Of a stretch of 38,744 nucleotides of DNA, positions 24,547 through 32,231 are shown piece by piece. This stretch comes from Butyrivibrio sp. (lineage in GTDB: Bacteria > Bacillota_A > Clostridia > Lachnospirales > Lachnospiraceae). The notes under the pieces were generated by a model. It saw only the letters and a program-made list of their open reading frames with translations, was not told the DNA's origin and made no database searches. Location: NCBI GenBank assembly GCA_017996845.1, contig JAGOGF010000012.1, forward strand, positions 1 to 38,744. The letters are read 5' to 3'. The number at the start of each line of letters is the position of its first letter. Positions within the stretch are counted from its first letter, which is position 1. The position numbers and the translations under genes are program-made.

Positions 24547-25562
24547 TGGAAACGATCAGAAACTATCTGGAAACAATGTTTGCAGGACTTCCGAATACAG
24601 CAGAGGTTCTGAAAGCCAAAGATGAACTTTGGCAGATGATGGAAGATAAATATGCAGAACTGATTGCAGAAGGTAAAGCAGAGAATGAAGCGGTTGGGAT
24701 TGTCATATCTGAGTTTGGAAATTTGGACGAGCTGGCGCAGACACTTGGAATCAGTCTTGTCATAAACAAGGGTCAGGAATCGACTGACAGAACCGTGACA
24801 ATGGATGATGCAAAAGCGTACTTAAAAGATAAGGCATCAGCAGGATTTATGATAGGACTTGGGGTATTCCTTTGCATTACCTGTGCGGCAGGATGTATGC
24901 TGGCTGCGGGTTTGCCGCTTCGAGGAAGACAGGAAGATATGGCTATGGCAGCAGGTGTTGCATTCCTTTTCATTTTTATTGCAGCTGCGGTCGGTTTGTT
25001 TATTTACAGCAGTGTAAAAATGAATGAATGGGCATTTCTCAAACAGGAAAGATGCAGTCTGGATTATGCGACAGCCGAGTTTGTCAAACTGCAGCGGGAT
25101 AATTTCAGAAGCAGTCATGCACTTCTGATGACAATCGGGATGATTTTGCTGATTGTCAGTGTAATACCGGTCAGTGTATTTGGAATCCTGCTGATTAATT
25201 CAGAGGGTATGGTAATGATGATCGCAGTGATGGTAATGCTGTGCTTTATTGGTATCGGGGTTATGATGATCATCATTGCTTCAGAGAAAAAGGCGGGTTA
25301 TAACATGTTGTTGTCTTTAAACCGTGCAGATACGGTTGCTGGCGGATACGCATATGAAAACGGAAAGGGCAAAGCGGTACATTTTGATAATAAAACGCTT
25401 GCTACACTGATGTCTGTTTATCAGCCGACTGTAACCTGCCTGTATCTGATCTGGAGTTTTATGACTTTTGACTGGTATATTACATGGATTATTTTTCCGG
25501 TAGCGGCAATTATCAAAAAAGTTATTATTGAAAACTGCGGAAAGGAAAATGACAACAGATGA
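24546..25562 (+). CDS. Permease-prefix-domain membrane protein
   Basis: The N-terminal about 85 residues form a soluble helical domain of the permease prefix / DUF1700-related type (METIRNYLETMFAGLP, then GNLDELAQTLG). Five or six membrane helices follow, from about residue 95 to the C-terminus. Such proteins are commonly encoded between a PadR regulator and a DUF4097 protein and are thought to act in envelope stress or regulation, but no biochemical role is established. The gene is translationally coupled at both ends: one base of overlap with padR and four bases (ATGA) with the DUF4097 gene. Confidence 0.85.
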   Translation: METIRNYLETMFAGLPNTAEVLKAKDELWQMMEDKYAELIAEGKAENEAVGIVISEFGNLDELAQTLGISLVINKGQESTDRTVTMDDAKAYLKDKASAGFMIGLGVFLCITCAAGCMLAAGLPLRGRQEDMAMAAGVAFLFIFIAAAVGLFIYSSVKMNEWAFLKQERCSLDYATAEFVKLQRDNFRSSHALLMTIGMILLIVSVIPVSVFGILLINSEGMVMMIAVMVMLCFIGIGVMMIIIASEKKAGYNMLLSLNRADTVAGGYAYENGKGKAVHFDNKTLATLMSVYQPTVTCLYLIWSFMTFDWYITWIIFPVAAIIKKVIIENCGKENDNR

Positions 25563-26347
25563 ATAAAAAAACATATTTGGGAATTTTGACAATTATCACG
25601 ATAGTATGCATTTTCACTGGATTACTGTATCATGTGGGACATGGACTGATCGGCTTTGCCTCAGGGAGAGATTATTTTTCATGGGATAAATGGGATCAGG
25701 ATGAAGAATCGGACACCTCTGGCGGGATCAAACAGCAGACGCTCGATGCATTTACAGCAATTGAAGCGGAATCAGCAGTAATGGATCTGACAGTTCAGCA
25801 AGGAGATTCCTACAGTATTCGCTGTGACGCATCTACAGGACTCATGCCGGAATATAATGTACAGAACGGAAAACTGGTTATTTCACAGAGATCGGTATCT
25901 TTTCATTTTATATGGGGATTTAACAGCCAGCGCTGTCATGTGACAGTAACGGTTCCCAAAGGAACGGTTTTGACAAACGTGCAGACAGATGCTGCAACAG
26001 GTGATACAAATATATCAGGGATACAGACACAGGTCAGCAGCATAAAGTCCAATACAGGCGACATCAATATTCGTGATTCCGAGCTTGGGGATACCGTTAT
26101 TAAGACGGATACAGGGGATATTGAAGCAAAAGACTGTGGCTTTACCTCCGGAGATATATCTTCCAGTGTCGGGGATATAGAGGTTGCGTCTGATACGGAT
26201 CTTTCCATGTGGAAGCTGGATCTGGAAACATCTGTAGGTGATGTGGAAGTAAATAATGATGATCGTGGAAAATCTTTTTCGCAGGATGGTAAGGCGGGAA
26301 CAATGCAAATGTCAGGATCTGTGGGAGATATTTCCCTGAAATACTGA
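25559..26347 (+). CDS. DUF4097-family beta-repeat surface protein
   Basis: This protein has 262 aa with an N-terminal membrane anchor (about residues 5-28) and an extracytoplasmic repeat domain. Repeated TGDTNISG, TGDINIRDSE, TGDIEAKDCG, VGDIEVASD, VGDVEVNN and VGDISLKY units of about 20 residues give the right-handed beta pattern of DUF4097/DUF2154-type proteins. Function is unknown. Members are often coexpressed with LiaR-type or PadR-type envelope responses. It starts on an ATGA overlap with the preceding gene and is the last gene of the padR operon. Confidence 0.87.
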   Translation: MNKKTYLGILTIITIVCIFTGLLYHVGHGLIGFASGRDYFSWDKWDQDEESDTSGGIKQQTLDAFTAIEAESAVMDLTVQQGDSYSIRCDASTGLMPEYNVQNGKLVISQRSVSFHFIWGFNSQRCHVTVTVPKGTVLTNVQTDAATGDTNISGIQTQVSSIKSNTGDINIRDSELGDTVIKTDTGDIEAKDCGFTSGDISSSVGDIEVASDTDLSMWKLDLETSVGDVEVNNDDRGKSFSQDGKAGTMQMSGSVGDISLKY

Positions 26348-26378
26348 TTACAAGAGTAAGATGGAATTTTAATTTACA

Positions 26379-26437
26379 AAAACAGAGAACGGAAGAGAAA
26401 AGTGCAGACACTTTCCCCACTTCAGTTCTCTGTTTTT
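26379..26437 (+). terminator. Terminator of the PadR operon
   Basis: AAAACAGAGAAC (26379-26390) pairs perfectly with GTTCTCTGTTTT (26425-26436). A smaller GAAAAGTG/CACTTTC hairpin lies in the loop. The stem is followed by a T7 tract. Confidence 0.93.
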
Positions 26438-26478
26438 TTAGGATGTTTTAATATTTGTTTTCTCAAAAATGGTCGGAT

Positions 26479-26564
26479 TCATGTTACAATGTCACCCAAT
26501 GAAGGTTATAGAACTTGATAATGCGGTGCAATCTCTGCACAAGTGTAAAAAATCATGTTACAAT
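26479..26564 (+). promoter_or_regulatory. Duplicated extended -10 elements before the kinase gene
   Basis: TCATGTTACAAT occurs at 26479-26490 and again at 26553-26564. Each contains TACAAT preceded by TGT, an extended -10. The second has TGCACA (26536-26541) 17 bp upstream as a possible -35; the first has only a weak -35. Two tandem promoters would give leaders of about 120 and 45 nt. Confidence 0.5.
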
Positions 26565-26613
26565 AACAGATATGAATATATGCCAGATAATTGCAGATCC
26601 GGAGGTATACAAA

Positions 26614-28116
26614 GTGCGATTACGGACCAAATTGATCATAACAGGTGTTACAATTGTGATTTTGCCGCTGGCACTTACTGCTGCAGCATTTATCGGAATT
26701 GGTACTGCGATGACGCATGATAAACAGAATGCATTTAATCGTGGGGTTGTCCTGGATAACGATGAGAATTACCAGCAAACGGCAGAAGATATTTTTACGG
26801 AAGTGGAGACGGATCGCAAAAATGATCCAGCTATTCTTGAAAAAACGGATTATCTGGATGGCATTAATAAAGAACTCCTGGAACAATCAGCATTTATCAT
26901 TGTTCGAAAAAACAACAGCATCTATTATAACGGGAGTGAGGAAGACATTTCCGAAATGTTTGAAAATCTTCCGGCATATGGCTACAGTGATGATCGCAAG
27001 ACAGGAATCTTTTTTAATGATGGGAGAAGACTTGTCAAGCAAATGGATTTTATGTTTGCAGATGGCGCGAAGGGAAGTCTTTTTATTGTTATTACGGTCA
27101 GAAGCCTGATATCAGGTGTTTTTCTGATTGATATGTGTGTTGCAATGCTCCTGATATTGCTGTTTACAGCCCTGATGCTGACTTCATGGATCAAAAGAGC
27201 ACTATTTAAGCCAATTGGAGAACTAAGTATTGGGATGCAGTATATCAAAGATGGTAATTTTGATTATATGCTTCCGACCAAGGATGAAAAAGATGAAATC
27301 GGGCTGATGTACCGAAATTATGAGGATATGCGGCTTCGGCTGAAGGAGTCTGCGGATGAGAAAATTGAACATGAGAAACAGAATAAGGAGCTGATCAGCA
27401 ATATTTCGCATGATTTGAAAACACCGATCACAGCTATCAAAGGATATGCAGAGGGTTTAATTGAAGGAGTAGCCGATACAACTGAAAAACAGATGAAATA
27501 TGTCAGAACGATCTATAATAAAGCAAATGATATGAACAACCTGATCAATGAACTTACACTCTATTCCAGTATTGATAACAACCGGATCCCATATAACTTT
27601 CATCGTATCAATGTTGCTGATTATTTCAGGGACTGTATTGAAGAAGTCGGAATGGATATGGAGAGTAAGAGCATCAAGCTTAATTACAGTAATCTGACCT
27701 CGCCGGAAACCATGATCATAGCGGATCCGGAACAGCTCAAACGGGTAGTGAATAACGTGATTGGTAACAGTGTAAAATATCTGGATCGGGATGATGGTAC
27801 CGGGCAGATTGACATCCGTATCCTGGATGAAATTGATTCCATTCGGGTTGAAATAGAAGACAATGGAAAAGGAATTGCGCAGAAAGATATTCCCAATATT
27901 TTTGACAGATTTTACAGAACAGATTCTTCCAGAAATTCCAGACATGGCGGAAGCGGGATCGGATTATCGATTGTGAAAAAAATTGTTGAAGACCATGGCG
28001 GGTACATATGGGCAACCAGTCATGAAGGAGAAGGAACCTGCATGCATTTTGTATTAAGAAAATATATGGAAGAGCATACCGGTTCAGAAGCAGACACAAC
28101 GGCTCACGAAGCCTGA
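26614..28116 (+). CDS. Two-component sensor histidine kinase
   Basis: This membrane sensor kinase has 500 aa. TM1 is at about residues 6-30, an extracytoplasmic sensing region of about 135 residues follows, and TM2 lies at about 167-192. HAMP comes next, then HisKA with phospho-accepting H266 in NISHDLKTPITAIKG. The ATPase domain has the N box (VIGNSVKYL), DNGKGI and GGSGIGLSIVK. I chose GTG 26614 because GGAGG lies 8 nt upstream; the longer frame from 26515 overlaps the promoter and lacks a ribosome site. The response regulator follows 28 nt later. The kinase-first order is less common than regulator-first. Confidence 0.93.
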   Translation: MRLRTKLIITGVTIVILPLALTAAAFIGIGTAMTHDKQNAFNRGVVLDNDENYQQTAEDIFTEVETDRKNDPAILEKTDYLDGINKELLEQSAFIIVRKNNSIYYNGSEEDISEMFENLPAYGYSDDRKTGIFFNDGRRLVKQMDFMFADGAKGSLFIVITVRSLISGVFLIDMCVAMLLILLFTALMLTSWIKRALFKPIGELSIGMQYIKDGNFDYMLPTKDEKDEIGLMYRNYEDMRLRLKESADEKIEHEKQNKELISNISHDLKTPITAIKGYAEGLIEGVADTTEKQMKYVRTIYNKANDMNNLINELTLYSSIDNNRIPYNFHRINVADYFRDCIEEVGMDMESKSIKLNYSNLTSPETMIIADPEQLKRVVNNVIGNSVKYLDRDDGTGQIDIRILDEIDSIRVEIEDNGKGIAQKDIPNIFDRFYRTDSSRNSRHGGSGIGLSIVKKIVEDHGGYIWATSHEGEGTCMHFVLRKYMEEHTGSEADTTAHEA

Positions 28117-28144
28117 AAAAAGAAAAACGCAAAGGAGCAGAAAA

Positions 28145-28834
28145 ATGGGTAAAATACTGATTGTAGAAGATGAAGAGGCGATTGCGGATCTTGAGAAGGA
28201 TTACCTTGAACTCAGTGATTTTGAGGTAACAATTGAGAACCGTGGAGATACGGGATTGCAGACGGCATTATCCGGAGATTTTGATCTGGTCATTTTGGAT
28301 CTGATGCTACCCGGAATGGATGGTTTTGAAGTTTGCAGACATATCAGGGAGAAAAAGGATCTTCCGGTTCTGATGGTATCAGCTAAAAAGGATGATATTG
28401 ATAAGATCAGGGGACTTGGTCTTGGCGCTGATGACTATATCACGAAGCCTTTCAGTCCGTCTGAACTGGTAGCACGTGTAAAAGCACATATGTCCAGATA
28501 CAGCAGACTGGTGGGATCCGGACAGAAACAGAATGATATGGTGGAAATCCGCGGACTGAAGATTGACAAAACGGCAAGGCGTGTATATATTGATGGCGCA
28601 GAGAAAAGTTTTACGACAAAGGAATTTGATTTACTGACTTTTCTTGCGGAAAATCCCAATCATGTATTTACGAAAGAAGAGCTTTTTAGAAAAATATGGA
28701 ATATGGATTCCATTGGTGATATTGCAACGGTAACGGTACATATCAAAAAAATTCGTGAGAAAATTGAATATGATACATCCAATCCGCAGTATATTGAAAC
28801 CATCTGGGGAGTTGGATACCGGTTCAAGGTATAA
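28145..28834 (+). CDS. OmpR/PhoB-family response regulator
   Basis: The receiver domain (residues 1-118) has the acidic pocket at VEDEE, phospho-acceptor D52 in VILDLMLPGMDG, and the conserved Lys in YITKPF. The winged-helix DNA-binding domain (about 130-229) ends with the family-typical TIWGVGYRFKV. It is the cognate partner of the kinase encoded immediately upstream. The target genes are unknown; the neighbouring PadR/DUF4097 operon and the rest of its own operon are candidates. RluA follows after 8 nt. Confidence 0.95.
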   Translation: MGKILIVEDEEAIADLEKDYLELSDFEVTIENRGDTGLQTALSGDFDLVILDLMLPGMDGFEVCRHIREKKDLPVLMVSAKKDDIDKIRGLGLGADDYITKPFSPSELVARVKAHMSRYSRLVGSGQKQNDMVEIRGLKIDKTARRVYIDGAEKSFTTKEFDLLTFLAENPNHVFTKEELFRKIWNMDSIGDIATVTVHIKKIREKIEYDTSNPQYIETIWGVGYRFKV

Positions 28835-28842
28835 AAGGCAGT

Positions 28843-29634
28843 ATGAAAACGATAGCATATTTGTATGAAGACGATGATATTCTGGTCTGCGTAAAGCCAG
28901 CCGGAATGGCAACGGAAGGTAGCCAGCTTGGATGTATGGATCTTGTCAGTGCACTGAAAACACACCTGGTAAGAGAAAGAAAAAAGTACTGCAGGCAAAA
29001 TAGTGAGATTGTAAGAGCAAATACGTCCCAACCTTATCTGGCGCTGATTCATCGACTGGACCAGCCGGTTGAGGGAATTCTGGTGTTTGGCAAGAACAAA
29101 AAGGCAGCAGCTGATTTAACCAGGCAGCTGCAGAGTCACAAAATGCAGAAGGATTATCTTGCGGTTGTAGTTGGTACCTTACAGCAAACTGAAGGGAAAT
29201 GTACGGATTATCTGCTGCGGGATCATGAAAGCGGGGAAGTGACAATTGCAGGGGAGAATATACCACAGGCGCAGAAAGCCGAACTTACCTACCAGGTAAT
29301 TGCACAGAACACTTTACCTGGCAAAACAGATGCTGCCGGTATCGAAACAGTATTATCCCTGGTGCAGATTCATCTTTTGACGGGGAGATTTCATCAGATC
29401 AGAGCACAGATGGAGCATCTCGGTACACCAATTTTGGGAGATCATCGGTTTGGGGATGAAAAGGCACGTTTGCTTGCGAAGGAAATAGGAGAAGATATGG
29501 TCGCATTATGCAGCTACCGTTTGGGATTCAGGCATCCGGTGACGCATAAGGAGGTGGTTTATCAGATCACGCCAAGTGGAGTGTCTTTTCGGATGTTTCA
29601 GGATAGAATGCAGGCAGAAGGGGTAAAGGCATGA
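28843..29634 (+). CDS. RluA-family pseudouridine synthase
   Basis: This RNA pseudouridine synthase has 263 aa. The catalytic Asp is in the RluA-family motif HRLDQPVEGILVFGKN, and the later LTGRFHQIRAQMEHLGTPILGD block is the conserved substrate loop. No S4 domain precedes it, so it is the short RluA type. The RNA target (rRNA or tRNA) is not determined. It lies 8 nt after the response regulator, and its stop overlaps the next start (ATGA), so it is inside the two-component operon. Confidence 0.92.
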   Translation: MKTIAYLYEDDDILVCVKPAGMATEGSQLGCMDLVSALKTHLVRERKKYCRQNSEIVRANTSQPYLALIHRLDQPVEGILVFGKNKKAAADLTRQLQSHKMQKDYLAVVVGTLQQTEGKCTDYLLRDHESGEVTIAGENIPQAQKAELTYQVIAQNTLPGKTDAAGIETVLSLVQIHLLTGRFHQIRAQMEHLGTPILGDHRFGDEKARLLAKEIGEDMVALCSYRLGFRHPVTHKEVVYQITPSGVSFRMFQDRMQAEGVKA

Positions 29635-31193
29635 TACGGCAGAAGCAGAAAATCGGAGTAGAAACCTGCACAGAAAGTATCCAAATGATCCTGCTTGCAT
29701 ACCTGTTCCTGATGTGTACTGCCCTTCCGCTATATATGAAAAACGGATATTATGAACTGGGAGAAGCAAAGTATTTGTTTTACAGGAATCTTTCACTGGG
29801 AACAATTGCTGTGCTGCTCCCTTTTATGTTATTTGCAATTTCCGGAATCACAAAATGGAATCACAAAGACTATATGAGAATTCCGGTTTTGTGTTATGTA
29901 TTTTCCATAATCGTTTCCTTTGGTTTTTCCTTTAATCACCAGGAATCTTTTTGGGGGACAGATGGATGGAGAATGGGATTTCTGACGGAATTAGTGATCC
30001 TGTTCTATTTTATTGCTTTTCGATTTTTTTTTGCATGGGATACCAGAATTCTGGAAAGCTGTCTTTTGGGTGCATTGCTTGTATTTGGGTTGGGCCTGTT
30101 AAACCGGTTTGATGTTTACCCGATTGCATCGCTGCGTGGCGATCGTTCGTTCATCTCTACATTGGGCAACATTAATTGGTATTGCGGATTTCTGGCAGTG
30201 TTTCTTCCTGTGGGAATGGGACTTTTGATTCGCACCAGAGTTACGGTTGGGGAACAGATTTTTTTGAGCGTATTCTGTCTGATCGGAGTGTTGACTGCAA
30301 TGACGCAGGGAGGAGAAAGCATATTATTGTCCCTGGCTGCCGTATATGCAGTCCTTTTTATACAAGGACTGCGGAATCGTGACCATTGGAGAGGCTTTTT
30401 GTATCTTCTGATACTTTTGGGAGCTGCTTGTGAAATTGTCGGTATTTTGCAGCGACTGTTTCCCGGACAATATACTTATGAACAGGATGCAGGCTTTGTC
30501 GTTTTGATTACGCGTCATGTTGGGCTGATCCTATGCATGACAGCGGTCTTTCTGCTTACAGCGGATTTTCTTTGCAGTGAGATCGGTATGAAATGGAATG
30601 GGAAAAAAATAGGGGATACACTCCTTTTGACATTACCATACATATTGACGATTGTTCCGATCGGAATGCTGCTGATGCAGATGAGCGGCAGGATAGCAGA
30701 CGGATTTGGAAGCGAAAGAGGGCTGATCTGGAGGATATCTGCTCAGATGTATGGAAGCATGTCGCCTCTTCATAAAATGATAGGGATAGGTCAGGATGCG
30801 TATGACTCCTATGCAGCAAGTATCCCAAAGGTGATGCTGGAAATTCAAAATGAATTTGGGAACAGTCGTCTGACCAATGCACATGGAGATTTGCTTAACA
30901 TGCTTGTCACAAAGGGGGCAGCAGGAGTACTGACCTATCTTTGGATGCTTTTCACCATTGAGAACATTCTGGTTCAACGCCTTATGAAACAGGAAAAGGA
31001 ATGCCCAAAAGTATCGGGAGATTTAGGCGACACAGATCAATCGTGTGATCTTCAGAATGCTGCACTGATCGGGGTATTGGTGCTGTCTTCCTATCTTGCG
31101 GGAAATACAGTATCTTTCGGACAGATTACATCAACGCCATATCTTTTTATTTTTCTTGGGTATGCAATGATGCGCATAAAGCAAAAAGATTGA
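29631..31193 (+). CDS. O-antigen ligase/polymerase-like membrane protein
   Basis: This polytopic membrane protein of 520 aa has about 11-12 helices. The STLGNINWYCGFLAVFLP segment resembles the Wzy_C / O-antigen ligase family, and a large extracytoplasmic loop with SERGLIWRIS and GIGQDAY follows in the second half, where WaaL/Wzy proteins carry functional Arg and His residues. In Gram-positives these proteins polymerise or ligate cell-wall or exopolysaccharides. Acceptor and donor are unknown. It begins with an ATGA overlap and ends 9 bp before the convergent AraC gene. A terminator hairpin for this transcript lies inside the opposing gene. Confidence 0.78.
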   Translation: MIRQKQKIGVETCTESIQMILLAYLFLMCTALPLYMKNGYYELGEAKYLFYRNLSLGTIAVLLPFMLFAISGITKWNHKDYMRIPVLCYVFSIIVSFGFSFNHQESFWGTDGWRMGFLTELVILFYFIAFRFFFAWDTRILESCLLGALLVFGLGLLNRFDVYPIASLRGDRSFISTLGNINWYCGFLAVFLPVGMGLLIRTRVTVGEQIFLSVFCLIGVLTAMTQGGESILLSLAAVYAVLFIQGLRNRDHWRGFLYLLILLGAACEIVGILQRLFPGQYTYEQDAGFVVLITRHVGLILCMTAVFLLTADFLCSEIGMKWNGKKIGDTLLLTLPYILTIVPIGMLLMQMSGRIADGFGSERGLIWRISAQMYGSMSPLHKMIGIGQDAYDSYAASIPKVMLEIQNEFGNSRLTNAHGDLLNMLVTKGAAGVLTYLWMLFTIENILVQRLMKQEKECPKVSGDLGDTDQSCDLQNAALIGVLVLSSYLAGNTVSFGQITSTPYLFIFLGYAMMRIKQKD

Positions 31194-31202
31194 GGGTCAG
31201 GT

Positions 31203-32018
31203 TTATGGTTCTGTTTTAATCTGCAGGGCAAGTTTCTGATATTGCCTTGGACTGTAACCTTTCAGCTTACGAAATTGTCTGGTAAAGTGCTCAATATTGT
31301 CATATCCACATGCAGCGGCGATCCGGTTAATGGGATCGCCGCTGTTTTGCATCAGATAGCCGGCGTATTCAATGCGCGCGGTTATAACGTCATGCAAAAC
31401 AGAGACACCAAATAGTGCCTTGTAAATATGTTGAAAATAAGAAGTACTCAGGTGCATCTGCGCGGCAAGCACATCAACACTTTGGATTTGTACAGCATTA
31501 TTGCTGTGATAGATATGGCCGCGCAGTTCATTGAAGCGCTGCCGGAACTGATTCAGCTGACCGGAAGCAAGTGTTTCTTCGTGGTAAATATCACTGAATT
31601 TATAAAACATGGATTTTAATTTCATATCCATTATCAGGTCATGATGCTGACCACGCTTATGAAACTCCATGTCCAGATCCTGAAAAACTGTAGAAATATC
31701 CAATGCAGCAGAAAGGGTAATTGCACTGCTGTATGGAATATCCAGATTCTGAAAAAAAAGATCCAGATCTTCATCAGAACTTTCAAAATGAAGCCAGTCA
31801 TCTGCGTAAGGCTCATTTTCACGATAAAAAAGCTGTGAATCACCTTTACGATACAGAATATATGCAGGTTCCGAATGGTATTCATTGGAGTTATTTATGA
31901 CAACATGAAAGGGATTGCGAATATACAGCAGAAGATAATAAGGAAGTCCATCCGGCCGCTCGATGCGCCAACCGTTTGGATGCATGTAGTTATACCCCAT
32001 TCCGATAATGTGTATCAT
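31203..32018 (-). CDS. AraC-family transcriptional regulator
   Basis: The N-terminal about 150 residues have the cupin-like character of AraC sensor domains. The C-terminal two-helix-turn-helix domain (about 170-265) shows VLAAQMHLSTSYFQHIYKAL in the first HTH and AAACGYDNIEHFTRQFRKLK with GYSPRQYQK in the second. GAGG lies upstream of the ATG. It is divergent from the ABC exporter pair, with a 213-bp region between, and an inverted repeat there could be its binding site. The inducer is unknown. Confidence 0.92.
   Translation of the reverse strand: MIHIIGMGYNYMHPNGWRIERPDGLPYYLLLYIRNPFHVVINNSNEYHSEPAYILYRKGDSQLFYRENEPYADDWLHFESSDEDLDLFFQNLDIPYSSAITLSAALDISTVFQDLDMEFHKRGQHHDLIMDMKLKSMFYKFSDIYHEETLASGQLNQFRQRFNELRGHIYHSNNAVQIQSVDVLAAQMHLSTSYFQHIYKALFGVSVLHDVITARIEYAGYLMQNSGDPINRIAAACGYDNIEHFTRQFRKLKGYSPRQYQKLALQIKTEP
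31313..31348 (+). terminator. Terminator-like hairpin inside the AraC gene
   Basis: CAGCGGCGATCC (31313-31324) pairs perfectly with GGATCGCCGCTG (31333-31344) around an 8-nt loop, followed by TTTT. It reads on the plus strand, 120 bp beyond the O-antigen-ligase-like gene, while overlapping antisense coding sequence for the second HTH of the AraC protein. Confidence 0.6.
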
Positions 32019-32049
32019 ATGTCATTACCTCTTTTTGATAAGATCATGT

Positions 32050-32105
32050 ATATAAACTATTGTGTCATAGAAAGCAGAAAATATCAATTATGGAACAGTT
32101 TATAT
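32050..32105. promoter_or_regulatory. Inverted repeat between the AraC and ABC exporter genes
   Basis: ATATAAACT (32050-32058) recurs inverted as AGTTTATAT (32097-32105), a 9/9 match with 38 bp between the arms. The minus-strand TTGATA near 32086, with CACAAT 17 bp downstream, may be the regulator's promoter and lies between the arms. The pair could serve as divergent AraC operator half-sites. Confidence 0.4.
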
Positions 32106-32231
32106 CATTGTATTATCTGAATTTCGGACTATCATCGTATATACGGTCAAATAAAAAAGATATGAAAACATAGGATTTAGAAGTATATTACCGAAAAATG
32201 GGAAATCAAAAAAAGGGGAGTGCATCTATTT

